Shown: positions 26,165 through 36,069 of the stretch, piece after piece
Layout of the letters: every line of letters starts with the position of its first letter
How positions within the stretch are numbered: the stretch's first letter is position 1
Notes under the pieces: model-generated
What the model saw: the letters and a program-made list of their open reading frames with translations, nothing else
The model's database searches: none
What the model was told of the DNA's origin: nothing
Assembly: GCA_033297205.1 (NCBI GenBank)
Contig: MU859153.1
Coordinates: 1 to 64,000, forward strand
Origin: Pseudoneurospora amorphoporcata
Taxonomy: Eukaryota > Ascomycota > Sordariomycetes > Sordariales > Sordariaceae
Length of the DNA stretch: 64,000 nt
Direction: 5' to 3'
Translations under genes and position numbers: made by a program

Positions 26165-27512
26165 TCATAGCTTAGACTTGATGACAGCGCTCCCATTTAA
26201 GATATCAAACTCCTTGCCCTTCTTCCAACCAAGCCAGTGCTCCACGACACTCTCGCCTCCCTTCCCAGGCTTCAACGGAATGCCCACATACGCTTCTCCT
26301 TTAACGCCCGGCCCCTGCCCATGGCTAGCATCCTTCGCATCGCTGCGTACCGCCAAGCAAGGCGTTTCCCTAAGCGTGACCACCGGTCTCTGATCGCCTT
26401 CTAGTCTCTCCCTCTCCCTCTCCATCTCGCCATACTCAAACACAGCCGTGCAGCACGCATCCGTCCCGTCAAAGATATCCTCCCACTCCCTCCTCGTTTT
26501 GGACTTAAACTTCTGTTTCAACACGGCTCTCAACTCGGGCCAATTATCCTTCTCACCCCTCCTGTCCTCCCACCCTTGTCCCTCGAGCCCCAATCCCCTA
26601 ACCAGCTCCCTGAAGAACTGCGGCTCCAAGGCGCCCACAGCCATGTACTTCCCATCTTTAGTTTCATACGTATCGTAATATGGACACCCCGTATCCAGCA
26701 GGTTCTCGCCCCTCGGCGCGTTCCCCAGCGGCGTCTTCAGCGCAAAGCGGTTGAAAGTAGCCAAGTAACTCGCTCCGTCCACGATATTCGCTTCCACCAC
26801 CTGTCCTTTGCCCGTCCTTTCTCGCGCCGCAAGCGCCAACAGGATGCCCTGGAACAACACCGCTCCGCCGCCGGCGAAGTCGCCCAGGATGTTTATCGGC
26901 GGCGTCGGCTTCTCGCCCTTTCTGCCCAGCAGACTCAACACCCCTGACACGGCTAGATAGTTGATATCGTGCCCGGCCATGTTGGCGAACCGACCGTCTC
27001 TTCTAAACCCGGTTAGGCGGGCGTAGATGAGGCGGGGGTTGACTTCCTCGCTGCAGAGGACGGAGGGGCCTAGCCCGAGTTTTTCTAGGACGCCGGGCCG
27101 GTAGGGGTCGATGAGGACGTCTGAGACGCGCGCCAGGGATTTGATGAGGGCAATTCCGGAGGCGGACTTGAGATCGACGACCAGGGAGGATTTGTGACGG
27201 GTTAGTTGGTCGGGGACTTGGCGGGCCACGGGGCCGGAGACGGCGCGGTCGATGCGCAGGACGGAGGCGCCGGCGTCGGAGAGGAGGAGGCCGGCGAAGG
27301 GACCTGTTAAGGGGTTAGTATTTTGATATTCTCATGTAATAGTGAAGTGTAAGCTGTCTAAGTGAGGTGTAAGTGAGATATGGAGACCGGCCGGGTTTCG
27401 GCCGAAAGTCTGTGTAAGTCGGATGAAGGTGAGAGATGGATATGGGCTTACCTGGAGCTAGACCGGCAAACTCTAGGACCTTGAGGCTGGTAAGAGGTGG
27501 TTGGCCAACCAT
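26165..27512 (-). CDS. Alpha-methylacyl-CoA racemase / CoA-transferase family III, peroxisomal
   Basis: CaiB/BaiF-type enzyme, closest in pattern to alpha-methylacyl-CoA racemase, which inverts the 2-methyl centre of branched acyl-CoAs before beta-oxidation. Exons (reverse strand) are 27512-27452 and 27303-26165, giving 399 aa. Exon 1 codes MVGQPPLTSLKVLEFAGLAP and joins in phase to GPFAGLLLSDAGASVLRIDR. The catalytic pair is visible: His132 in AGHDINYLAVSG and Asp162 in INILGDFAGGG, 30 residues apart as in characterised racemases. The C-terminus is AVIKSKL, a canonical PTS1, so the enzyme should be peroxisomal. The 148-nt intron has a GTAAGC donor and TTAACAG acceptor. A true CoA-transferase activity cannot be excluded from sequence. 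Confidence 0.9.
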
Positions 27513-29296
27513 CGTTGATTCTTTTTTTTTCTTTTTTTTTCTTGGCCTTCCAATGTTCCAATGTTCTCGAAGGTACCTTTCGAGTTACTTTCTCGAGTGG
27601 TGATGCCTCGGGAATATGAAATGGTTACACGGCAACGGACCGATCCACAACACAGGAGTTTATTATACCCACTCAGCCGGTTTACTTTTCCAATTCCCAC
27701 GTTTCTTCGAATAGCATGGGCCACTGTTTGGTCGGAAAAGGGAACACCCAGTAAATGACGTATGGTCTCAGGGGTGAATGTAACCGGCGGTGGTGGTTGG
27801 TGTTGTTGGAAAGTTGGTGATGATGGGTGGTTGCTGGCCTTGGTAGTGTCTGCAGCAGCAGCAAGCTCGCAATAATGTCGACCAAAAAGGATGAAACGAG
27901 GAAGAGAGTGACGAACATATCCGACCACTTATAAAACCGGTATTCGGGCCTCAACGCTACGTTAGAAGTGTGGGGTAATTAGGATTTTGGACTCTTTCAG
28001 GTTTGGTGTTTTTGACTGCTTGCAGGACGGGCAGTAGCAAATGGGATATCCGACACAGACTTTTGAAAGTGAAAAACAAACTTCAGCTGAAGTCCTCTGA
28101 CGAGCATGGCTCTTTGGGACATTTAACAGCTGAAGCCATCGTGGTATGCGATAAACATCGGAAGACGACATCCTGGGACTCCCTGACGAGTAAGCTTTTC
28201 CGTTTCCAAATTCAGAACATCTCAGCTCAATCTTGGAATATTGGAGCACAAGGCCTGGACAGCAATCGAGACTCGGAAAACATTATTCGACAAAGTGGAT
28301 TCGAGAGCATGCGACACGAATACGGATCGACTACCGAGGCTCCCTTTCTCCCGCTCACGTCGCGCCGCTCCAGGCCTGTGAGGGTGTGTGAGGAGGGTGT
28401 GCCTGTCACCAATTTGCACCCTGGGCGCACTCCCGTTTAGCGGCTGATCGTCGCCCGCCCCTGTGGGGGAGTTGGGGAGCTGGGCAGGTGGAGAGAGAGG
28501 CCCAACTTCCTCGTCTTGTCCTCAAGTATGTACCCCGCATACCTTACCAAGCCCCCGTACGTACCTACGGATTGTCAATTTTGTACCTGGTGCCCCAAAG
28601 TGACAAACTCGCGAGACATGGGATGGATGACAGGAACAGATCTGGGGAAGACCACGACGGGGTAGCTGAGATGGAAGATGCGATGGGTACCAAGTAAACA
28701 ATATATGATGCAATCGACGCTTGAAGGAAGGGCTTCGGTGCATCGCAGTACCACCGAATATGCGCGGGACAGCGTGGCCGGCTACGTGGTAACCGAAAAT
28801 AGGCATGTTGATTATTGACTGTCAAGCCCAGAATATCTGACGAACATCAGCATGAAAAAAGATCATGTTGGGGGGAGGTCACGGGAGGTGTATCGGATAC
28901 CATTTAGCTCGGGGGGAATGGTTGGAGGTGTCGGATTTACTGGGTGCTCCCACTCAATGCTGTTTCTCAACCGTCAAGGAAGATTTGGGAGCGCACCGGA
29001 AACAGCACTGCCGTTATCATCGTGAACTGGGGAAATATTGAAGTTGATGGATGATGCCTCCTCCAGGCTGACAAATGTCAAGACCGAAAGCGCAAAAACA
29101 CCATAGACAACCCTAACCCCACATGAAGAGTTTACATCACAGGGAAAGCTCCAGTTAATCGCCGCTAAAAAAGTCGTGATAACGGTTTTCACTGCCGCTG
29201 CCGCCGACAAATCGCCATCTTCTGTCTGTCTGTCTGTCTGTCATTTGCGCCGAACAACTCTCTCTCCAGTCACCAGTTTCGCTCCCTTCTTTCAAA
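27513..29296. other. Divergent promoter region, AMACR / GRX5
   Basis: No convincing gene. A short T-rich tract lies just upstream of the AMACR start (27523-27541), and a (TCTG)n tract at 29221-29242 lies about 55 bases upstream of the GRX5 start. The open frame on + at about 28003-28440 has no domain signature and random-looking composition. Confidence 0.55.
29221..29242 (+). repeat. (TCTG)n microsatellite in the GRX5 leader
   Basis: About 5.5 TCTG units end 54 bases before the GRX5 ATG, so they probably lie in the 5' UTR or core promoter. Confidence 0.9.
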
Positions 29297-29963
29297 ATGC
29301 TGACCCGGTCACTTTTCTCGAGAGTAAGCAAGGCACCCGTTTGCGCTTTAGGGACCATCGCTAACATCCTCTGACAACAACAGCAACTCTTCGCCGCCGC
29401 CTCCCGGCCGGCCGTCGCGCCCAAGGCTGCCTTCCGCCCCGTCCTCTTCTACCAGAACCGCTTCCTGTCTGATGCGACCCGCCAGGCCATCGACAAGGCC
29501 GTCGCCTCCGCCCCTGTCGTCCTCTTCATGAAGGGCACCCCCGAGACTCCCCAGTGCGGCTTCTCGCGCGCCAGCATCCAGGTTCTCGGTCTGCAGGGCG
29601 TTGACCCCAACAAGTTTGCCGCTTTCAATGTTTTGGAGGATTCCGAGTTGAGGCAGGGTATGTTACAGAACCAGTTGAGAAAGAAAAAAAAGAAAAAAAA
29701 GGAGAGAGAAAGAGGGAAGGGAAGGGGGAAGATCGCGAAAGACAAGAATTGCTGACAGTCGCGCGCATCATGCAGGTATCAAGGAGTACAGCGACTGGCC
29801 CACCATTCCCCAGCTCTACATCGACAAGGAGTTCGTCGGTGGTTGCGACATCATTGTTTCGATGCACCAGAACGGCGAGCTTGCCAAGCTTCTCGAGGAG
29901 AAGGATGTCTTGGTTAAGGGCGAGGAGGGTGCTGCTGAGGAGCAGACCGAGAAGAAGGAGTAA
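29297..29963 (+). CDS. GRX5: Mitochondrial monothiol glutaredoxin GRX5
   Basis: This CGFS-type glutaredoxin binds glutathione-ligated [2Fe-2S] clusters and passes them on in mitochondrial iron-sulfur assembly. Exons are 29297-29323, 29384-29657 and 29776-29963, giving 162 aa. The first 40 residues (MLTRSLFSRQLFAAASRPAV and onward) are basic, hydroxylated and free of acidic residues, fitting a mitochondrial presequence. Key sites are K59 in VVLFMKGTPETPQ, CGFS at 67-70, WPTIPQLYIDKEF and GGCDI for glutathione contact. The 27-nt first exon is easily missed; its GTAAGC donor and the CAG acceptor at 29381-29383 keep phase 0. Intron 2 holds an A-rich stretch near 29683-29700. The C-terminal tail is Glu/Lys-rich. 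Confidence 0.92.
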
Positions 29964-30454
29964 AGGGAACGAAAAAGGCGGATGCGGATATTGGCTATGC
30001 GTGGTGGAGGAGATGAGTTGATTCATGAAGCCCATTGTTCTTGTACTGATACCATTTGACAGACGGCTTGGATCGCATGCGTAGACTGTACGATATGTGT
30101 TTTACTTTTTACGTTGCTGAAAAGAGGCGTGGAGTTGTTTATTGAACATGTATCAGGGGGTTGAAAAGCAAGACAATAGCAGATGAACCGACGGTTTATT
30201 CTTTCATATCGAAATACAGTTGATATGAAATCAAATTCTGTCCAAAACTATCTCTATCTATACCTGACCATGCTATGATGTGTTGAAAACGCCATGTTAA
30301 ATGCCGCCTGGGTATCATGTTAAAAGCCCCCTTTAGTCATGCACACAAGAAAAACAGGGGAAAAAAAAAAAAAAAAAAAAAAAAATCTTGTCCTTCAGCC
30401 ATGTTGAGCCCCTTTCTTCTCTTTTCCCCCTTCTCTACCACTGCCTCCAGCATT
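29964..30454. other. Convergent 3' intergenic region, GRX5 / CAF16
   Basis: No gene seen. It holds the 3' UTRs of both genes and a 25-nt poly-A run at 30361-30385, which would be poly-U in the CAF16 transcript. Confidence 0.65.
30361..30385 (+). repeat. Poly-A (25 nt)
   Basis: An uninterrupted A run about 70 bases beyond the CAF16 stop codon. It is one of several long A/T homopolymers in this window. Confidence 0.95.
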
Positions 30455-31351
30455 TCAGTTGCAACCAGGCCCGTCCGTAGCCTCCTTGTTCGTCTTCGCC
30501 TCCAGTCCATACCCTCCAATCCCCGGGCTGTTATAACTCAACCCCTCCGGCCCTCTCCTATGCTGACTGCGTGGTCCTCTCTCCCTCAAATCATCTCTCA
30601 ACCATCTCAACACCAGCTCTCCCAGCCTGGAGTTTCCGGTCACTCCCTCAACAACATTCTTCCCATCGTCGACCTCCTTCAACATCTCCTCCGCCTTGCC
30701 CCACCCCTTCACAGTCCCCAAGTGCATATGCACCAGATGCGTCGGCCAACTCGCCAAGTTATCCAGAATATGCGTCGCGTACACAACCGTGCACTCCCTC
30801 GTCTCTGTCTCCCGTCTCAACCAACCCAGAAACTGCGCGCGGGACCAGACATCCAAGTCAACCGTGATTTCATCCAGCAGGAGAACCGTCCACGGTCTAA
30901 TCAGCCCCATAGCAAGCTGCACCCTGCGGCGTTCACCATCGCTGACGGCGTGCATCCGCCAGTTGGTGTCGATATCTAGCACTGACACCAGCTCATCTCT
31001 GCGTTCGGGATAATGATCACCGCCTACTGACCTCAGCAGTTCAACGACGCCAATGTCGCCCCGCACTTTTTCATTCAGGACCCACTCCAGTCCCAAATAG
31101 GTGACGCCCTCAAGACCGTCCTTGAAGGGGTCCACGCCAGAGACCTTGATGGTGTTGGCGGGCGCGAGACGCTTACCCGCCAAAAGGCGGAGGAGGGTGG
31201 TTTTGCCGGCGCCGTTGGCACCGATCAAAAGGGTGCGCGAGCGCGGGGGTAGGGACAAAGTGATGTCCGAGATGCCGTTGGAGCGGTCGGGGAAGGTGTA
31301 GGTGAGGTGGGTGGTTTCGACTGTTGGAGGGGCGGGTTGTTGGGATGTCAT
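30455..31351 (-). CDS. CAF16: Soluble ABC-family ATPase CAF16
   Basis: A single ABC nucleotide-binding domain without membrane segments, of the CAF16 type known in yeast as a CCR4-NOT-associated factor. One exon, 298 aa. The start chosen is the ATG of MTSQQPAPPTVE, because the frame extends upstream through a poly-A run and low-complexity sequence unlike the family. Motifs in order: Walker A GANGAGKTT (44-52); a degenerate signature VSDGERRRVQ (136-145) in place of LSGGQ; Walker B TVLLLDEITVDLD (155-167) with the catalytic Glu161; and H-loop YATH (191-194). The molecular role in filamentous fungi is not established. The last 30 residues are Gly/Asn-rich. Confidence 0.9.
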   Translation of the reverse strand: MTSQQPAPPTVETTHLTYTFPDRSNGISDITLSLPPRSRTLLIGANGAGKTTLLRLLAGKRLAPANTIKVSGVDPFKDGLEGVTYLGLEWVLNEKVRGDIGVVELLRSVGGDHYPERRDELVSVLDIDTNWRMHAVSDGERRRVQLAMGLIRPWTVLLLDEITVDLDVWSRAQFLGWLRRETETRECTVVYATHILDNLASWPTHLVHMHLGTVKGWGKAEEMLKEVDDGKNVVEGVTGNSRLGELVLRWLRDDLRERGPRSQHRRGPEGLSYNSPGIGGYGLEAKTNKEATDGPGCN

Positions 31352-31551
31352 TTTTTTTCTTGGTCGAGGGCCCGGTGTCTTGTTGGTTTGGACGGATTGT
31401 TGGTTCTTGTGAGTGTGAGTGATTGTCGGTTTATCTGGTTGTTTTGTTGTTGATGTTGCGTACGTCCTCTCTTGAGTTCGTGTTGTTGGCAATGTAAGGG
31501 ATGCTTGTACGTCGGCGAGAAGAAAAGGTTGGGTTGGTTGGGGGAAGTGGG

Positions 31552-31575
31552 AAAAAAAAAAAAAAAAAAAAAAAA
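31552..31575 (+). repeat. Poly-A (24 nt)
   Basis: An uninterrupted A run about 200 bases upstream of the CAF16 start; it reads as poly-T on the gene's own strand, a common fungal promoter feature. Confidence 0.95.
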
Positions 31576-32690
31576 GATGGGATGAGGGGACAATGTTATG
31601 TGATGCTACACCGTGCCCGTATTTGCAGGTACCCTCGCCTGATAAGCTCGGCGATATTGGGCCAGAAGTCTGCCGCTTGAATCGTTTCAATCGCACCCCC
31701 TGGGAGGTTTTGCGGGGTGATAATGGCGGAGCAAGTACGCAACAGGGAAAAGTCTAGGTAGGTAGAGAGCGATTCAGTTTCTGTTTCTCTCAAGAAACCG
31801 TTGTGGAAGAAAGAAAGATGACCTGACAAAACCTCAGAGGCCTGCTGTAGATATGCTCATGTACGCCCAGGGAATATCTTCATGCCCTTTCTTTTTTGTA
31901 TCTCCTCAATGCTACCGACCGGACGTCCAACATTCGGCATCTGTTCGCACACTACGGATGCCTAGATTTGTCAGACTGTACTGTAGCTATAGGTACCCAC
32001 CATGCCTCCGGATTCAGGTCATGATTCGCCCAATCCGGCCAAATGAGTCCGTAAGTAGAAAGCTGTCAACACTCACCACCCATCGGAAGCCTCCGAGCCC
32101 CCGTACTGATACGATACTACTGTATCGATGTATCTTCAACATTCCTCGTCAACGTAGGTGAGTTCAGGTGAGTCAGCACTAACACCATGAATGCCGGATT
32201 TGGAAGGTGTTGGTGGCTTCAGGTTTTCTCCGCAGAACTCAAATCATCAACCAAACCAGTTCGAACCTGGAAACCAACAACGTTGTTCCAGCATCGATCA
32301 CTATGGCAACAGATGGAGCAAATTTGTTGTTCTGAGGCATGATCACGTAAGACCAATTCATGACTGCCTTTGCAGATATTCTGTTTTAGTAACTTGAGAG
32401 CGGTATGTAGAGGTACTGAGAACTTGAGCCCCTTGCCAAGAAAATACAAAGCTGAAGAGACGTACAAGTAGCAATATGGCTTGGCTATACAGAATGTATT
32501 TTGACCCTTTTGATTAAGATTGACTACTATATACCACTTCTAACACAGCCCGTCAAAAATGCAAAAATGAGTGAAAAGTGAGGTCTCGCAATGCCCTGTT
32601 TTGTATTTGATCTCCCTTAATTCAGGGCAGTCCATAGTAGAAATTCATGTTGGTGATATTGAAGACTCCCAACTCGAGATGATCATCCAT

Positions 32691-32762
32691 CCAACCTAAC
32701 CGTCCCAACCAACCTAACCGTCCCAATCAACCTAACCGTCCCAACCAACCTAACCGTCCCAA
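32691..32762 (+). repeat. 18-bp minisatellite, four copies
   Basis: Four head-to-tail copies of the unit CCAACCTAACCGTCCCAA. Copies start at 32691, 32709, 32727 and 32745; the third begins TC instead of CC, and a partial fifth copy follows. It lies in non-coding DNA beyond the kinase gene. The unit contains CCTAACC but is not the TTAGGG telomere repeat. Confidence 0.95.
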
Positions 32763-33274
32763 CCAACCACCTTCTATCTAACTTAACCGCCGCCGCAGCC
32801 ACCATCCATCCATCCCCAAATCCTGAATAATGTAAGAAATAATTGGTATCCCTTGAACAGAAAGAAAAGAAACAGACTCCAGCCAGTTTCGTGATAGCCA
32901 GTAATAAAGTTATAAGAAGAAGAATATGCCGTGCCGCAAAAAAAGAAAAGAAAAGAAAAAAGATTTATGTGATGAGAAAGGTGTGAAAAGTCCCCTTCGT
33001 TCCTCTTTCTTCCATCCTTTTTTGCTTGGCCACCGACCGATGCTTGCTGTTCAAAGAACATATACGATAAAATGCTGAAAGACGCTCCCAGTCCGTCCAA
33101 CCGCAACCGAACAAAAATCTGGACAATGATAATAAGACACGAAAAAGAAAATAGTGGTATCTTTGCTCCCCTCTCTTGCTCTTCCCCTCTTTTTGAGCCG
33201 TGTGTTGGCTTTTCGTGACCATGACAGTCGCTTTATTTATCTCTTCATCTTTCTCTTCACCATTCATTACCTCA

Positions 33275-35752
33275 CTAAGATCCGGCAACAGCCCCCCACC
33301 GAAGCTGCAACCCGTCCGTCCACCTCGCATACAACAGATCCGACAGCGCCTTGCAGTGCTCCATGCCTGCCGCTGCCGGCTGGCCCGGGTACTTTGCCTC
33401 GAGCGCCGCCCGCTCGCGCAACTCCCTGCTGCTGCTCTCCCTTACGCGCTCCTGCTTTTCGGGGGATCGACTGCTAGCATGGCTAGTATGGGACGACTGC
33501 GACGATTCTCTTCGCTGATGGTGCTGGGGTGGCGGGAGCTGATGCGAGGACGAGTTGGAGGATTCCTTCCGTCTGTGGGCGGCTTGCTGTAGCTGGGCCT
33601 GCTGTTGCTGTTGTAACTGCTGGGCAAGCTGTTGCGAGCTGGCCTCTCTTCGCTGCTTCTCCTGCTGGAGGACCGGGTGCGAGAGTTGCTGCTGGAGAGG
33701 TGGCGGGTTTTCCTTCTTCTGAAGAGACGGGGCGGAATGTTGCTGCAAGAGCTGGGGCTCCTTCTTTTGGGGCGAGGGGGTTGGTTGTATTAGTTGAGGT
33801 TGCTGGATTTGGTGGATAGGAGTTCCTGGTGCCGTTTCCATTACGGAAGACGACCTGCTGCTGCTCGTCCTCTCGGCCGCGGGCTTCGGTGCGGACATGA
33901 CGACACTCTCCCGCCTTGGTCTGGGGCTGGCCAAGGGTGTGTTCTGCTGGCTAATCATCAGTTTTGTCGGGCTGGCGGAAAAAGCCGGCTTCTGCGGGGA
34001 GCGTGAAGGGGTCTGTGGGATGTTCTGGCTGTGAGTGATACCGGCTGATGTCGATGGTCGTTGGCTCAGGTCGCGGTTCTTGCTTTGCGGTGTGCCGTCT
34101 ACAGATTTCCTGTGAAGGTGCTGACCTGGCGAGATCTTACTGGCGTTCAGCAGTGCCGCGCTGAGCCTGTTATCTTGGGATATCGAGGAGAGGAGGTTTC
34201 GGAGCAGGTGGTAAGCTCCTTCAGGATCCACCAAGTCGAGATGGGCGAAAGCATCGAACAGGTTGGCCAGAGCCTCGCGTTTTTGCGATGGACCGGTTTG
34301 CGCATGAAGCTCTTCAAGCGCAGGCTCAATGGCCTTGTTATAAAGACGACGACCGAGGAGCGCCTCCTTGCTAGTAGGCTCGATGGGCGTCGGCATCGCC
34401 GAAGGAGGTCGGTTCTCGTCGTTGACTATTTCTCGGGGGGGTTCCTGGTGGATTTTCGGACCCTCGTGCTCGGAAGGCACACGGCGGAAGAGACGCATAG
34501 TCGAGCCCGAGTTGCCGAACGACATATCCGTCTGAAGGGGCCTCTTTGCTGCTGCGACAGGCGGCCGCGGTGAGCCAGTCGATGTGGAAAGGCGCCGTTG
34601 CTGGTGAGAGGCTGCGGCTGATGGTTGTTGCCGTACTGTTGCTTTCCTCACCGTCTGAGGGGTAGAGGGCTGAAGGGGACCATCTCTGACATCAACTCTT
34701 CGCATACCATCTTCGCTCTCTCGGACTCTTGATGGATCCCTGGACTTCGTAGGAGTAGTGTCGATGTTCATGGGGTTCTTGGGCAGCGCAACCGACTTGA
34801 TAGTCTCGAACACCCACTCGTCATCATCGTCCTTGGGGCTCATGGTGTGGAGGGTTTCTTGGTAAAAGACGGGAAGCTTGACGCGGTCTTGCTTGGCGTC
34901 CCACATCTGCTTGCGCTCGATCAGTTCCTGCAAGGCCTCAACCCTTCCGGCTGTGCGGATGAATCGATGCCTGAGCAGGTCTCTAGCCGTCGGGCGCTGC
35001 GCAGGGTCTTTGATCAAACAATGAGCAACGAAGTCCTTGAACTCTCTGCTGAACTTGCCCTCCAGTCGTGGTGGTTGGTTCTTGGGAATCTGAAAGAGGA
35101 CCTTCATCGGGTGAATGTTCGCATATGGGGGCTCGCCAACAGCCAGCTCGATGGCAGTGATACCGAGGGACCAGATGTCGGCCTTGAAGTCGTAGCCAGC
35201 CTGCTGAATGACCTCGGGGGCCATCCAGAAAGGGGTACCGACAAAGGTATTGCGTTGAGACTTCATATGTGTCAACTGCGCTGCAACGCCGAAATCAGCG
35301 AGCTTGACCTTTCCGGCTTCCGATAGCAGGACATTGGCGGCTTTGATGTCGCGATGGATCTTTCCTTCGGAGTGTAGGTAATCGAGGCCGAGGAGGAGTT
35401 CGCGGCAGACGATGGCAATATGTACTTCGCTAAAGTTCCCTGGTTTGAGCTGGCGCACAGAGTCTTGTTAGCAAGCATGATATAGGTGGTAAGCAACGAT
35501 GACGGCGACGGGACCAGAACTTACAAGGTCCAAACAGGAGCCACCCCCGAGATATTCCATCACGATCCATAGCTTGTGGCCGCGCAAGAAGCTCGCCTTG
35601 TACTGAGTGACGTAAGAGCTGGCGCATGTGCTGAGCACCGAGATCTCTTGCTGAATTTCCTGGATATCATCTTCGCTGGATTCGAGATCAATCTGGAGGG
35701 GCGCGAAAAGTTAGTTTGCCGTCGAGGATGTTAATTTTTCTTTATTTCTTAT

Positions 35753-35783
<31 letters not shown>

Positions 35784-36069
35784 GTTTCTTGCTTGTCATG
35801 GAATGCGATGCGATGCGATGCAGCCCAATGCGACAACACGAACGTACATGTTTAATGGCCACTGTTTCGCCCGTTGTCCTGTCAATTCCCTTGTAAACGA
35901 CGCCAAAACTGCCTCCTGTGTCGGTTAAAGTACCAAAAAAAGAAGTCAGCGTTTCATTTTTTCCCCTCCACAGCTTTTCCGGTGGCTGAATATGGCAGTG
36001 GGTGGGATGCGACTTACGGCCAAGTTCTTCCAGCACCTGGTAGTGGTTGGCAACTCCTTCGTCGGCCAT
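33275..36069 (-). CDS. sid-1: Germinal-centre (STE20/GCK) kinase, SID-1/SepL type
   Basis: Ser/Thr kinase of the germinal-centre group, best matching the septation-initiation-network kinase SID-1/SepL. Exons (reverse strand) are 36069-36018, 35915-35848, 35692-35525 and 35449-33275, giving 820 aa. Kinase motifs: GRGSFG, VAIK (K39), IHRDIKAANVLL (D130), ADFG (D148) and GTPFWMAPE. The GCK-type tail WVFETIKSV follows. A helical region near residues 470-560 (LLGRRLYNKAIEPALEEL, VDPEGAYHLLRNLLSSI) resembles the SepL C-terminal region, and a Gln-rich stretch lies at about 690-770. Intron 2 holds a 29-nt poly-T. The kinase class is certain; choosing SID-1 over MST/POD-6 paralogues rests on the N-terminus and tail from memory, plus my unchecked recollection that vps1 and sid-1 lie close together in Neurospora. 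Confidence 0.85.
35755..35783 (+). repeat. 29-nt poly-T in kinase intron 2
   Basis: The run lies inside the 155-nt second intron (35693-35847) of the minus-strand kinase gene, so it is poly-A in the pre-mRNA. A short ATGCG repeat follows at about 35799-35821, also within the intron. Confidence 0.93.

Larger units (their letters stand above)
31352..33274. other. Intergenic region: CAF16 promoter and 3' side of the SID-1-type kinase gene
   Basis: No convincing gene. It contains a 24-nt poly-A (31552-31575), an 18-bp minisatellite (32691-32762) and short A/G-rich sequence near 32940-32960 that is probably within the kinase 3' UTR. Confidence 0.55.

Noticed and set aside
30317..30979. 220-codon + frame at the CAF16 locus
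   Set aside because: Antisense shadow of CAF16, whose Walker A, Walker B and H-loop are on the minus strand.
30361..31575. A-tracts near CAF16 as a sign of a retrocopied gene
   Set aside because: The tracts are T runs on the CAF16 strand, the wrong orientation for a processed-mRNA tail. Many fungal CAF16 genes also have few or no introns.
31352..31696. In-frame 115-codon N-terminal extension of CAF16
   Set aside because: It runs through a 24-nt homopolymer (poly-Phe) and low-complexity sequence absent from the family; the ATG at 31351 gives the normal length.
32255..32270. T-arm-like palindrome CCAGTTCGAACCTGG
   Set aside because: No D-arm/A box or anticodon arm in the expected place on either strand.
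32691..32762. Minisatellite as an internal telomere-like repeat
   Set aside because: The 18-bp unit does not contain tandem TTAGGG/CCCTAA.
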